A stretch of 64,000 bases of DNA, taken from the NCBI RefSeq assembly GCF_038806765.1, contig NZ_CP152389.1:1178001-1242000 (forward strand). The letters run 5' to 3'. Positions 17,947 to 26,406 of the stretch are shown here, piece after piece. Source of the stretch: Mucilaginibacter sp. CSA2-8R. Its GTDB lineage: Bacteria; Bacteroidota; Bacteroidia; Sphingobacteriales; Sphingobacteriaceae. Under the pieces are notes generated by a model. That model searched no databases. It was not told the DNA's origin and saw only the letters and a program-made list of their open reading frames with translations. Numbering within the stretch: position 1 is the first letter of the stretch; the number at the start of each line of letters is the position of its first letter. A program made the position numbers and the translations under genes.

Positions 17947-18639
17947 TTATTTGCGTTGCAGATTGTATGTAGCCGTTAAAATCAGGTAATTTTTATCATC
18001 GCTGTTGTTGATGGCATAGTTACGTTGATTAATAAAACCAGCTTGAAAAGTAAAAGGCTTTGTAAACTTATAACCCAATGACGGTGAAAAGCGATTGCGT
18101 TCAAAATTAGGTTGCTTGTTATTGAAGAACACTTCGGCAAAAACTGAGGCAAATAAAGTGCCCTGTTCTAACTTAGGCTTATTTAACGGCAAGGTGGCGG
18201 TTAAACGGTATCTAAATCTGTTTCGGTACCCTGTATTTAGCCAACGCTGTTCAATACGGTAACGGTGCTCAAGTTTTAACCTGCTGATGTAGTGATTGGT
18301 GGTAAACTGTTCCCAAAAACGGGTTTCAGTAATTTGCGGGCCATCGTCTACAGCATTAAACCCATAGGTAGTATACCGGCCGGTGCCCAGCAAAGCAAAA
18401 CTGTTATTATCAAAATTGTAACTGACACCTGTTTTTAATTCGTAGTAGTAAAAATTGCTGGCTACGCCATAATTTCGATTTTGCGCCTCAAAATAACCAC
18501 CCCATCGGTGTTGTATACTGCCTGGCAAGTTAACGGTTATAATATTCCAACTACCGGTTCCCGAAAATTGTCCTTGTGCTTTAACTGGCAACGTTTTTAT
18601 TGACAATAAAATGAAAAGCAGCAATAATTTAAAGCGCAT
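17947..18639 (-). CDS. DUF2490 family outer membrane beta-barrel-like protein
   Basis: The 230-residue protein starts with a signal peptide (cleavage likely after VKAQ) and shows the alternating aromatic beta strands of DUF2490, with HRWGGYFEAQNR, LEHRYRIEQRW and NRFRYRLTATLPLN. Members are thought to be small outer membrane barrels common in Bacteroidota; no function is known. It ends in LILTATYNLQRK, fitting an outer membrane C-terminus. A -7 element at 18665-18672 gives a short leader. Confidence 0.85.
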   Translation of the reverse strand: MRFKLLLLFILLSIKTLPVKAQGQFSGTGSWNIITVNLPGSIQHRWGGYFEAQNRNYGVASNFYYYELKTGVSYNFDNNSFALLGTGRYTTYGFNAVDDGPQITETRFWEQFTTNHYISRLKLEHRYRIEQRWLNTGYRNRFRYRLTATLPLNKPKLEQGTLFASVFAEVFFNNKQPNFERNRFSPSLGYKFTKPFTFQAGFINQRNYAINNSDDKNYLILTATYNLQRK

Positions 18640-18664
18640 TGTTAAGGTTATGTTAACAGATGCG

Positions 18665-18672
18665 CAAATATA
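18665..18672 (-). promoter_or_regulatory. -7 element of the DUF2490 gene
   Basis: On the minus strand this is TATATTTG, a perfect TAnnTTTG match 25 nt before the start codon. Confidence 0.5.
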
Positions 18673-18703
18673 ATAGTAATCAGGTATGTTAAATTAATAT
18701 TAA

Positions 18704-19798
18704 CTATTCCCATTTAAATGTTTTAATAGCAACGGCATAGATTGCCACTCCCCAAATGAATAGAATCAAAAGTTGGTGACTTACTTCAAGTAATCCTGCT
18801 CCCTCAAAAGCAACCTTTCGCATAGCATTATTTAAATGGGTAAGCGGCAAAATATTGCTCACCGGTTGCAACCATTTAGGAAATGCTGCTGTAGAAAAGA
18901 AAGTGCCTGATAAAAGGAATTGGGGCAGGGTAATAATGTTAGATAAAGGTGGCACACTGGTTTCGTTACGGGCCAAGCCTGATATAATAAAGCCAAACCC
19001 CATAAATACTACGAGGCCTATAAAAGCCAACAGCAACATGTTAAGCACAGTAGCTACACCATTTACCAAGGTGAAACCGAAAGCATAATGGCCTATGCTG
19101 ATAATGATGATGGCACTTAACAAGGCAAAGGCAACGCGGGCCAGCATCTCTCCTAAAATAATGCTGTACTTTTTTACCGGTGTGGCAAAAAAGCGTTTAA
19201 TTACTAAGGTTTGGCGCAAGCTTAAAAATACAAAAGCAGTACCAAACACGCCGATGTTTAGCAACGAGAAACCCAATTGCCCTGGTAATATAAAGTCGAT
19301 GTATTTGTATTCACGCCCTTTGATTGTGGTTTCCTTAAGTTCGGCTATTTTAGGGCGCACGTTAGGGTCGGCTTGGGTATTAAACTGGTAAAGCAAACTC
19401 TTAAGCAGCGACCGAAGCATATTGCCTTTTTCTTGTGATGCCGCAGTAAAAGTTACATCGAGTGTATAAGCCGGCAGGCCGTTGTTTTTGTGAATATTGA
19501 TAATAGCATCCAGGCTGCCCTTGTTCAGGTTTTTTTGCATGTCGGCTACCGATAACTCTTTCCTTAAATTGATGACATTGTAGTTTTTTAATACGTGGTA
19601 AATTGGGTTAAGCGTATCAGCGTTCTTAGCCAAACCTGCGTCGATGCTAACAGCCCCACCGCCAATATTGGCAAATATTACAATGAAGATTAACGGAAAC
19701 AGTAAGCTAAATACTACAGCCGACGGGCTCCGGAATATAGACCGTAAACTGGCTTTGATAATAGATAAGGTAGCGTGAAGGTTATTATATGGTTGCAT
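18704..19798 (-). CDS. ABC-2 type transporter permease
   Basis: The 364-residue membrane protein has the ABC-2 plan: one N-terminal helix (about residues 23-45), an extracytoplasmic domain of about 130 residues, then five or six helices (about 175-360) with the conserved LPQFLLSGTFFS and PLTHLNNAMR. It pairs with the ATP-binding gene encoded 80 bp upstream in the same direction. ABC-2 systems export drugs, lipids or polysaccharides; nothing here fixes the substrate. Confidence 0.9.
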   Translation of the reverse strand: MQPYNNLHATLSIIKASLRSIFRSPSAVVFSLLFPLIFIVIFANIGGGAVSIDAGLAKNADTLNPIYHVLKNYNVINLRKELSVADMQKNLNKGSLDAIINIHKNNGLPAYTLDVTFTAASQEKGNMLRSLLKSLLYQFNTQADPNVRPKIAELKETTIKGREYKYIDFILPGQLGFSLLNIGVFGTAFVFLSLRQTLVIKRFFATPVKKYSIILGEMLARVAFALLSAIIIISIGHYAFGFTLVNGVATVLNMLLLAFIGLVVFMGFGFIISGLARNETSVPPLSNIITLPQFLLSGTFFSTAAFPKWLQPVSNILPLTHLNNAMRKVAFEGAGLLEVSHQLLILFIWGVAIYAVAIKTFKWE

Positions 19799-19834
19799 AA
19801 AAGTAAGGCTGTTGGTGTGTTGATTATGAGGTTG

Positions 19835-19878
19835 ATTGATTTTCTCTTCCCCTTTTAGGGGGCAGGGGGGCTAGTGGC
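19835..19878. repeat. C/G-run intergenic element between ABC genes
   Basis: On the minus strand this reads as runs of C, a short CTAAAAG, then GGGGAAGAG: CCCCCTAAAAGGGG can fold into a short hairpin. Similar C-run/G-run hairpins are scattered between genes in many Bacteroidota, so this may be one copy of a dispersed intergenic repeat. Confidence 0.35.
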
Positions 19879-20640
19879 TTACTGCCGCAAATCTTTCCCT
19901 GTAAGATTAATAAATACATCCTCCAGGTTAGCTTGCTTTACCTGTTTAGGACGCTCAAATCCACGTGCTACCAGTTCGTCAATAAAGTGGTCGGGTGTGT
20001 TGATGCCTATAATGCGGCCGCCGTCAACAAAAGCCACGCGGTCGCATAACTCTTCGGCCTCATCCATATAATGTGTAGTGAGTACAACAGTGGTCCCTGC
20101 GCTGCGGATATCACGTATAAGTTGCCACAAGTTGCGGCGTGCTTGTGGGTCGAGCCCCGTAGTAGGCTCATCTAAAAATATAATACGCGGACTGTTAATT
20201 AAGGTCGTAGCGATAGAGAAGCGCTGCTTTTGCCCGCCCGAAAGGTTTTTATATTGCGTTTTAGCTTTATCGGTAAGTGCTACCTTTTGCAGCACATCCA
20301 ATGGCTTAATACGCACGCCATACAACCCGGCAAATAAATCAAGTAGTTCAATCAAGTTAAGGCCTGGATAGTACCCTGCAGCCTGCAACTGTACGCCAAT
20401 GCGCTGTTTGATCTGGTCGGCCTGCTGGTCTACCGAAAAGCCGTCTACCATAATTTCGCCCGACGATTTAGTACGCAGGGTTTCAATAATTTCGAGCGTA
20501 GTGGTTTTCCCTGCACCGTTGGGGCCAAGCAGTCCGAAGATTTCGCCTTCGTAAACGTCAAAGCTAATGCCCTGTACAGCAGTAAAACCGGCGTACTGCT
20601 TTACCAGGTTTTTTACAGTGATGATAGGTTGTGTTGCCAT
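19879..20640 (-). CDS. ABC transporter ATP-binding protein
   Basis: The 253-residue subunit has Walker A GPNGAGKTT, Q-loop GVQLQAAGYYP, signature LSGGQKQR, Walker B IIFLDEPTTGLDP and the switch His in TTHYMDE. It belongs to the drug/antibiotic-export (CcmA/DrrA-like) class and energises the ABC-2 permease downstream. The C-terminal part (about 205-253) is a short extra domain common in this class. Confidence 0.95.
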   Translation of the reverse strand: MATQPIITVKNLVKQYAGFTAVQGISFDVYEGEIFGLLGPNGAGKTTTLEIIETLRTKSSGEIMVDGFSVDQQADQIKQRIGVQLQAAGYYPGLNLIELLDLFAGLYGVRIKPLDVLQKVALTDKAKTQYKNLSGGQKQRFSIATTLINSPRIIFLDEPTTGLDPQARRNLWQLIRDIRSAGTTVVLTTHYMDEAEELCDRVAFVDGGRIIGINTPDHFIDELVARGFERPKQVKQANLEDVFINLTGKDLRQ

Positions 20641-20842
20641 ACTTTAAAAGTAAGGCGAGTGGAGGCCGAATTAAATAACTTTTGGCTGAATGGTTGGTTT
20701 TTGGTTATGAATGGTAGCGGCTAGCAATTATGCAGAATATTTATCAGGTACTACCGGAAATTAGGTATACAAGTTTGGATATACATCATGAACTTTACCA
20801 CGCATATCTTCAATATATGTTCATCAATAAAGCAGCATCATA

Positions 20843-21529
20843 CTAAAAATCTAAAGGGCCCAAACGACGCATATTCATCAAAATCAAATACCGGCGATGG
20901 CGCAAAAAGCGGGTTGGGTTAGTGGCCGACCGTTTTAGCGGGCTCGGGAATATAGCAGCAATAGCTGCGGCTTCGCGCTTGGTTAGGTTTGCAGCCGGCT
21001 TGTGAAAGTAATTCTGAGCGGCAGCTTCGGCACCATAAATGCCATCGCCCATTTCAATTACATTCAGGTAAACTTCCATAATGCGCTGCTTGCTCCACAA
21101 AACCTCCATCAGCATTGTAAAATAAGCCTCGAAAGCTTTTCGTATGTAAGAACGGCCTGGCCACAAAAAGACGTTTTTAGCCGTTTGCTGCGAGATGGTG
21201 CTGCCGCCAATTACCTTTTTGCTATTACGGTTTTTATTGATAGCGTTTTGTATGGCTTTAAAGTCAAAGCCGTTGTGCTCTAAAAACGACTGGTCTTCGC
21301 CGGCTATCGCGGCTCTTTTCATATTGATAGAAATCTCGTCAAAATCTTTCCAGTGTTTATCAATTTTCCATGTTTTGCCGGCAGCCTTACGCTCAAAGCC
21401 ACGGGTAAGCATGAGCCAAGTAATAGGCGGATTTACAAAACGATAAAACAGCACCCACAAAAAAGTGAAACCAACAAAGGCAATTACAAATATTTTTACA
21501 AAACGCCAGATGAGCTTACCAATACCCAT
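20843..21529 (-). CDS. mtgA: Monofunctional biosynthetic peptidoglycan transglycosylase
   Basis: The 228-residue protein is a family-51 glycosyltransferase without a transpeptidase domain. It has one membrane helix (about residues 9-30) and the catalytic motifs EDQSFLEHNGFDF (catalytic Glu), GGSTISQQTAKN, a RKAFEAYFTMLME variant, and IMEVYLNVIEMGDGIYG. It polymerises lipid II into glycan strands on the outer face of the inner membrane. It stands alone, just past the rplI terminator. Confidence 0.95.
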   Translation of the reverse strand: MGIGKLIWRFVKIFVIAFVGFTFLWVLFYRFVNPPITWLMLTRGFERKAAGKTWKIDKHWKDFDEISINMKRAAIAGEDQSFLEHNGFDFKAIQNAINKNRNSKKVIGGSTISQQTAKNVFLWPGRSYIRKAFEAYFTMLMEVLWSKQRIMEVYLNVIEMGDGIYGAEAAAQNYFHKPAANLTKREAAAIAAIFPSPLKRSATNPTRFLRHRRYLILMNMRRLGPLDF

Positions 21530-21585
21530 AAAATGTATACGGATGTTTGAATTAAAAGGGGAATAAACAGCGCAATTTACTTACA

Positions 21586-21623
21586 TAAAAAAAGTGTTTA
21601 GCTTTCACTAAACACTTTTTTTT
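21586..21623. terminator. Terminator of the rpsF-rpsR-rplI operon
   Basis: AAAAAGTGTTTAG pairs with CTAAACACTTTTT around a 5-6 nt loop. On the minus strand it follows rplI and ends in a T-run. Confidence 0.85.
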
Positions 21624-21633
21624 AAATATTTAA

Positions 21634-21674
21634 AGATCCGGAGGCCTCAATGCTATCAGCCGGGTTCCGGATCT
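21634..21674. repeat. Inverted repeat directly after rplI
   Basis: AGATCCGGA and TCCGGATCT form a 9-bp stem, starting 5 nt after the rplI stop and before the true terminator. It may protect the 3' end of the ribosomal mRNA. Confidence 0.55.
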
Positions 21675-21678
21675 AAAA

Positions 21679-22122
21679 TTACTCAGCTACAACTTCAAAA
21701 GGAACCTGTACTTTAACTTCTTTGTGTAAGTTTAAAATAGCAGTGTATTCACCTGTAAATTTAGGGTCCTCGTTAAAAGTGATACGACGACGGTCAACTT
21801 CAAAACCTTGTTTTTTCAAAGCATCAGCCACCTGGATAGTGTTGATAGCACCAAAGATTTTACCGCTCTCGCCGGCTTTAGCGCCGATAGTTAATTTGAT
21901 GCCTTCTAAACGTGCAGCTAAATCGTCAGCATCCTTACGGATTTTGTCTTGTTTAAACTGAGCTTGTTTCAGGTTTTCGGCTAACACTTTACGTGCTGAT
22001 ACTGTTGCCAGAATGCCAAAACCTTTCGGAATTAAAAAGTTACGGCCGTAACCAGCTTTTACTTTTACTACGTCGTCTTTCTCACCGAGGTTTTTAACGT
22101 CTTGTTTTAATATAATGTCCAT
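21679..22122 (-). CDS. rplI: 50S ribosomal protein L9
   Basis: The 147-residue protein has the L9 N-terminal domain (MDIILKQDVKNLGEKDDVV, KAGYGRNFLIPKG), the long connecting helix (about 42-75) and the C-terminal rRNA-binding domain. It is last in the rpsF-rpsR-rplI operon, 17 nt after rpsR, with a good ribosome site (GGAGG) before the ATG. Confidence 0.98.
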   Translation of the reverse strand: MDIILKQDVKNLGEKDDVVKVKAGYGRNFLIPKGFGILATVSARKVLAENLKQAQFKQDKIRKDADDLAARLEGIKLTIGAKAGESGKIFGAINTIQVADALKKQGFEVDRRRITFNEDPKFTGEYTAILNLHKEVKVQVPFEVVAE

Positions 22123-22139
22123 TTTGTTAACCTCCTGTG

Positions 22140-22403
22140 TTATTTTAACGAGTCAGCAACGTAAGGTAATAAACCAATGTGACGGGCACGTTTAACAGCC
22201 TGAGCCACTTTACGCTGAAATTTTAATGAAGTACCGGTTAAACGACGTGGTAACACTTTACCCTGATCGTTAACAAACTTTAATAAAAAATTAGCGTCTT
22301 TGTAATCAATGTATTTGATGCCGTTTTTCTTGAAACGGCAATATTTTTTGCGGTTATCGTCCACTTTAGGAGCGGTAACGTATTGGATTTGATCGTTTGC
22401 CAT
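22140..22403 (-). CDS. rpsR: 30S ribosomal protein S18
   Basis: The 87 residues contain the S18 core (YIDYKDANFLLKFVNDQGKVLPRRLTG in consecutive parts, then AQAVKRARHIGLLPYV). S18 binds S6 on the small-subunit platform. It begins 2 nt after the rpsF stop, which fits translational coupling. No zinc-binding Cys set is present. Confidence 0.98.
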   Translation of the reverse strand: MANDQIQYVTAPKVDDNRKKYCRFKKNGIKYIDYKDANFLLKFVNDQGKVLPRRLTGTSLKFQRKVAQAVKRARHIGLLPYVADSLK

Positions 22404-22405
22404 AA

Positions 22406-22768
22406 TTAACCTGCTGCCTCCTCTGTTTTAGGTTTTTTGTTGAAAGCGCCGCTGCGTTTTTTCTCGTTGTAAGCAATGGCATTTTTATCCAAAGCAATAG
22501 TCAGGAAACGCATTACACGCTCATCACGTTTAAAATCAATCTCCAGTTTGCTGATTAATTCACCCGGAGCACGGAATTCGGTGAGGTGGTAATACCCGGT
22601 CGATTTTTTTTGAATCGGGTACGCTAATTTTCTCAAACCCCAATTGTCCTCTTGAACAATTTCGGCTCCGTTATCAGTTAAAAGCTTGCTAAATTTGGCA
22701 ATTACCTCTTTAGCAACCTCATCTGATAACAACGGGGTTAGAATGATGACGGTTTCGTACTGTTGCAT
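22406..22768 (-). CDS. rpsF: 30S ribosomal protein S6
   Basis: The 120-residue protein shows the S6 fold ([45 protein letters not shown]) with a Lys-rich tail. It is first in a three-gene ribosomal operon without ssb or priB, the usual arrangement in Bacteroidota. A promoter is seen at 22813-22843, and a small CCCGT/ACGGG hairpin at the 5' end of the leader could be an S6:S18 autoregulation site. Confidence 0.98.
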   Translation of the reverse strand: MQQYETVIILTPLLSDEVAKEVIAKFSKLLTDNGAEIVQEDNWGLRKLAYPIQKKSTGYYHLTEFRAPGELISKLEIDFKRDERVMRFLTIALDKNAIAYNEKKRSGAFNKKPKTEEAAG

Positions 22769-22792
22769 TTTATACGTTTTGTTATTTTACTA

Positions 22793-22808
22793 CCCGTATG
22801 AAAACGGG
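22793..22808 (-). promoter_or_regulatory. Leader hairpin of rpsF (possible S6:S18 site)
   Basis: On the minus strand CCCGT pairs with ACGGG over a 6-nt loop at the very start of the predicted rpsF mRNA. Leaders of rpsF in many bacteria carry an RNA hairpin bound by the S6:S18 complex; the match here is position and size, not a full consensus. Confidence 0.35.
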
Positions 22809-22812
22809 AGTG

Positions 22813-22843
22813 CAAATGTATAAATATTTTAAACAATATGCAA
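22813..22843 (-). promoter_or_regulatory. Promoter of the rpsF operon
   Basis: On the minus strand: TTG (22843-22841), 20 nt, then TACATTTG (22820-22813), matching TTG-N-TAnnTTTG. Confidence 0.6.
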
Positions 22844-23083
22844 GCGTCTTGATGTTAAAGTGTTGACTGCATGGCCGGTAACGGCAGCAATTATCCTGTT
22901 TGACATTTTGTTGCTTAAAATCGAGCTGTAAAAAGTTAAGCTCCAAGCATTGTTTAAATGCTTACACAATCTTATTCATGAACAGAACATGCTTCATTAG
23001 TATTATTTAAAACAACAACGCCACTGATTTTGAATAAATCAGTGGCGTTGTTGTTTTAAAACTTCAGCTTTTTGTAAAGCTGC
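22844..23083. other. Intergenic region with hairpins
   Basis: No reading frame of interest. It holds short inverted repeats (GAGCT/AGCTC near 22922-22944, AAGCATT/AATGCTT near 22945-22965), the long terminator described separately, and CAGCTTT/AAAGCTG at about 23066-23083 directly after the next minus-strand gene. Confidence 0.5.
23009..23057. terminator. Terminator with 22-bp perfect stem
   Basis: AAAACAACAACGCCACTGATTT (split here only by reading) is perfectly complementary to 23036-23057 across a 5-nt loop. It ends in T on the plus strand and A on the other, downstream of the minus-strand secreted protein gene. Confidence 0.8.
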
Positions 23084-23710
23084 TTATTTGCGTCCGCTCA
23101 TTGCGCTTAGCTCAGTAAGTGTAATTTTGTCAAAACCTGCCGGGATACCAAAAGTACCAACCGGAGGTTTAGTTTCCGAAATTGACTTTAAAGTATTGGT
23201 AACACTACGGCCCATTTGGTTAATAGTAAATTGTACCGGAAACCCACCCACTTTAGCATAAATTGTACTGTAAGCGCTGGCTGGTGCATTGATATCAGTG
23301 GTTACCCAGGTATCAAAAGTGGTATTGCTTTTTGCATCTTTAGCTATCACTTTTTTGCAATTATAACCGTTAATCTGTTTGGTTTCGGTAGTAGGAGTAA
23401 AAGTAAAGCTTGGCATTTTAGACATGGCTTCTTCTAGCTCTCCAGGCGTAGCAACGCCTGCCTTTTTGATGTTGGCAACAGGTACATCAACCAAAACGGC
23501 CAGATAATCTTCTTTAAAGCCTAATACCTTAATAGTAGCAGGGCCTTGCTGAATTACAGTGGCTGATGAATCGCCTTTGAAATACACTTTAGCCTCGGTA
23601 CCGGCCACCTCGTAAACGGCAGTACCTTCAGTGTAAGATTTTTGTGCGCTTGCGCTCAGGGCAGTAGCTGAGAGGGCAATACCCATAGCAGCAGTGAACA
23701 ATTTATTCAT
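23084..23710 (-). CDS. Secreted protein, DUF4412/GLPGLI-like
   Basis: From the ATG at 23710 (MNKLFTAAMG start; the frame also opens at 23728) the product has 208 residues with a clear signal peptide (cleavage after LSASAQ). The body shows strands like those of DUF4412/GLPGLI-type periplasmic proteins: YFKGDSS, QINGYNCKKVIAKD, FDTWVTTDI and GGFPVQFTI. Function of these families is unknown. It lies just upstream, in the same direction, of nothing obvious: comEC is the next gene on the same strand but precedes it in transcription by 47 bp, so the two may be co-transcribed. Confidence 0.7.
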   Translation of the reverse strand: MNKLFTAAMGIALSATALSASAQKSYTEGTAVYEVAGTEAKVYFKGDSSATVIQQGPATIKVLGFKEDYLAVLVDVPVANIKKAGVATPGELEEAMSKMPSFTFTPTTETKQINGYNCKKVIAKDAKSNTTFDTWVTTDINAPASAYSTIYAKVGGFPVQFTINQMGRSVTNTLKSISETKPPVGTFGIPAGFDKITLTELSAMSGRK

Positions 23711-23757
23711 GATTATAGTTAATTGCAATTAGTGATTAATTTAAAGTTATCAACTTT

Positions 23758-25881
23758 TTAGTTAGATGCAACAATATATGATTTGTTACGGCGTAAATTA
23801 AATAAATTTATATGAAGGCTATCTGCCTCGGACACTAACTTTTTCAGCCGCTGTGGCGAGTTGCTGGCCTCAGCAATTAAATAGTTGTAAGCGTAACTGT
23901 TGTTCAATTTTTTAAGGGTTACATGCGGATTTTGTGACAGCAAAACGTAATCTACCGGCAGTTTCTCATTTAAGACTGTTTTATCGAGCGATGGATTAAA
24001 AAACAAAACGGTTTTTTGCATAAACTGCACGTAGTTGCTTTGCTTTTTAAAAAAGGTAGTCTGCAAACTTTGCTGCGGCTGGCAAAACAGCAGGCTGTCT
24101 ACACCTAAACTATCCAGGCAAGGTTGTATACTGTATTGGTAATTTTTATCAGCTAAGGTAAAATTAGTTACCAGCACTGCCTGTCGGCCTCTCTGAAACA
24201 AGGTAGCCGTATTCTTTTTTACGTTAAAAAATACTATCCTTTCGGTTTGCAAGGTTTGTGCCGCTTTCCAGCTACTGCTGATGCATAATACCAGTACATA
24301 AACAAAGCTGAGTTTTAGCATAGCCGCCTTTTTACTAATAAAGAAATAAAGTGTTAAGCCAATTAACAAATACCAGCACCAGTATTCAAACGGGGTAAGC
24401 CATATTTTGCCAATGCTGGCGTAAGGCAGGTGTTCTATAAAACTTAAAACGCGGGTCATCCCAGTAATAATCTGCTCTAACAGGTAACCACTCCACTGGC
24501 TGAATACTTTGAGGAAGGGAATAAATGTGCTGGTTAAAAATATAGCCCCAATAATTACAATGGCTTCGGCCGGTATAAGGATGAGCAGGTTGCTGATTAA
24601 AAAGTAAACCGGAAACTGGTGAAAATAATAAGCACTTAAAGGAAAGGTAATAATTTGCGCGGCTACAGATGCCGAACAGGCATACCATAATTTACGCGTC
24701 ACCTGATTTTTTAACTCTTTAAGTTCGTAAATAACTGGCTGCACCACTAACAAGCCAAATACGGCTAAATAAGAAAGCTGAAAGCCAACATCGGTAATCA
24801 ATAGCGGATTGTAAAGCAACAATCCAAAAGCGGATACTGCCAATACGTTTAAAGTATGCACAGGCCGGCTGCCGGCTTTGCTTAAAATAATCAGGCTAAG
24901 CATAACAGCCGCCCGGCATACGGCTGGCGACAAGCCGGTGAGTATGGCATAACCCCAGATTAGTACCAGCGAGAGGCCTGCATTAAGCCACTTACCAAAA
25001 CGATGATGCCTGAAGGGTTTGAGCAATGTACTGATGAGCCAAAAAATAACGGCCACGTGTGCGCCCGACACAGAAAGCACATGTATGGTGCCTGTTTTGG
25101 AGTAAGCCTGTAACACCTCACTGCTTAAGTCGGCCTTATAACCCAACAGCAGGGTAGAGGCTATGGCTGCTGCTTCGGGGTTATGCAGATAATTTTTAAT
25201 AGCCGCTATCAGTTGCTGCCTTATTTGTAGCGAAAATGCAATAAGCCGGTTGCCCTGGTTGCGTCTTAGCAGTCGTGCCTGCGGTAAAGGCAAAAAGCTC
25301 TGGTAATAAATATTCTGGTTAGCCAGATACTGTTTGTAGTTAAACTCGGCCGGGTTGTAAGGAGGATCGATGTGCTTATAAGTAGCCGGTATTAGCCATA
25401 CATCGCCATAGTGGGCTTTGCGGGTATTGCTATCGGCTACAAAAGTAACCAGCAAATTGCCAGATGCTCGCCTGGTGTATTTGCCGTTAATCAGGCTTTG
25501 TGCCCGGGCATTAAAACGGGTGTAAATACCTTTAGCAGAGGGCTCGCTTACTATTTTTACAATCAGGTAATCGGCTTTGAGCTTAGCGAAATGATTAATA
25601 CTATTCAGGTCGTTACCACGGTAGGTGCCTAACCAGCCCGCACAAAACAGGATAAACGAAAGGAGTGCGCCACCCAGCCAGGCAAAGCGATGAATACTTA
25701 AACGGTTATAAAAAAGGTTTGACCCAACAAACAGCAAAGTACTTATACCCAAAACAGCAGCTATGGTTTTTACCCATAAATGCTGATTGCTGTGCAGCGC
25801 CGAAATAATGCCGGCTATTAACGGCAGTAGCCAGTAAAAAAAGGGTATTTCACCCTTATGGGCACGGAGCAGTGTTTGCAC
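23758..25881 (-). CDS. comEC: ComEC/Rec2-family DNA uptake channel protein
   Basis: The 707-residue membrane protein has the DUF4131-like N-terminal part (about 30-190), the competence domain (about 210-490, with HVLSVSGAHVAVIFW, GLSPAVCRAAVM and DVGFQLSYLAVFGL), and a C-terminal soluble part (about 530-707). In many ComEC proteins that last part is a metallo-beta-lactamase nuclease domain; here I see no HxHxDH motif, so it is degenerate or replaced. ComEC carries single-stranded DNA across the inner membrane in natural transformation. Confidence 0.92.
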   Translation of the reverse strand: MQTLLRAHKGEIPFFYWLLPLIAGIISALHSNQHLWVKTIAAVLGISTLLFVGSNLFYNRLSIHRFAWLGGALLSFILFCAGWLGTYRGNDLNSINHFAKLKADYLIVKIVSEPSAKGIYTRFNARAQSLINGKYTRRASGNLLVTFVADSNTRKAHYGDVWLIPATYKHIDPPYNPAEFNYKQYLANQNIYYQSFLPLPQARLLRRNQGNRLIAFSLQIRQQLIAAIKNYLHNPEAAAIASTLLLGYKADLSSEVLQAYSKTGTIHVLSVSGAHVAVIFWLISTLLKPFRHHRFGKWLNAGLSLVLIWGYAILTGLSPAVCRAAVMLSLIILSKAGSRPVHTLNVLAVSAFGLLLYNPLLITDVGFQLSYLAVFGLLVVQPVIYELKELKNQVTRKLWYACSASVAAQIITFPLSAYYFHQFPVYFLISNLLILIPAEAIVIIGAIFLTSTFIPFLKVFSQWSGYLLEQIITGMTRVLSFIEHLPYASIGKIWLTPFEYWCWYLLIGLTLYFFISKKAAMLKLSFVYVLVLCISSSWKAAQTLQTERIVFFNVKKNTATLFQRGRQAVLVTNFTLADKNYQYSIQPCLDSLGVDSLLFCQPQQSLQTTFFKKQSNYVQFMQKTVLFFNPSLDKTVLNEKLPVDYVLLSQNPHVTLKKLNNSYAYNYLIAEASNSPQRLKKLVSEADSLHINLFNLRRNKSYIVASN

Positions 25882-25988
25882 TTACAGGATAGGTTTGTGC
25901 CCGAAGATACATAAGAAGATTGACTGTTAATGAGCCATCATTAAATGACTGAGTAATGCGGTTGGCATGCATTGCTGGCGACAGCCGC

Positions 25989-26324
25989 TTACAGCTGGTC
26001 ACGCACTTCGAGCAAAAACTTTTTAAGATTTTCGAGTGCGGATAAAACGCTTTGCTGGCTTTTGGTTTCGTTAATGTTGCTTTTCAGGTGGTCTTTGGCG
26101 CCTTGTAACGTATAACCTTTATCGCGTATTAAATGAAAAATGATTTTTAAATTTTCAATATCATCCTCAGTAAAATAGCGGTTGCCTTTTTTGTTTTTTT
26201 TAGGTTGCAGTATATCAAATTCTTTTTCGTAATACCTGATTAACGAGTGGTTAACGCCAAACATAGCGGTTACCTCGCCCATGGTATAGTACATTTTATT
26301 GATATCGCGTTCTTTATAAGGCAT
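25989..26324 (-). CDS. MerR-family transcriptional regulator
   Basis: From the ATG at 26324 (MPYKERDINKMYYTMGEV) the product has 111 residues. It is a winged-helix MerR DNA-binding domain (YTMGEVTAMFGVNHSLIRYY, KKNKKGNRYFTEDDIENL) and a short helix instead of a ligand domain. Such small MerR proteins are widespread in Bacteroidota; targets are unknown. The start at MPYKE agrees with what I know of homologues, and it puts the -7 promoter element only 3 nt upstream, so the mRNA may be leaderless. A longer frame up to 26414 would overlap ddl and is unlikely. Confidence 0.88.
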   Translation of the reverse strand: MPYKERDINKMYYTMGEVTAMFGVNHSLIRYYEKEFDILQPKKNKKGNRYFTEDDIENLKIIFHLIRDKGYTLQGAKDHLKSNINETKSQQSVLSALENLKKFLLEVRDQL

Positions 26325-26327
26325 GTG

Positions 26328-26357
26328 CAAAAGTAAAGCATAAATTGCAACAATCAA
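26328..26357 (-). promoter_or_regulatory. Promoter of the merR-like gene, abutting its start codon
   Basis: On the minus strand: TTG (26357-26355), 19 nt, TACTTTTG (26335-26328), then 3 nt and the ATG. Spacing and both boxes fit the Bacteroidota consensus. Confidence 0.65.
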
Positions 26358-26373
26358 TCCACGATTTGAATTT

Positions 26374-26400
26374 TTGACTGTCCTAACTTTTATATATTTG
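26374..26400 (+). promoter_or_regulatory. Promoter of ddl, abutting its start codon
   Basis: TTTTTG ends at 26376, and TATATTTG lies at 26393-26400, 16 nt further on and 6 nt before the ddl ATG. The -7 box is perfect, the -33 spacing short. It is divergent from the merR promoter. Confidence 0.6.
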
Positions 26401-26406
26401 AACAGT

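Noticed and set aside
23758..25881. Active nuclease domain in ComEC
   Set aside because: I do not see HxHxDH in the C-terminal region; I call it a degenerate or different C-terminus.
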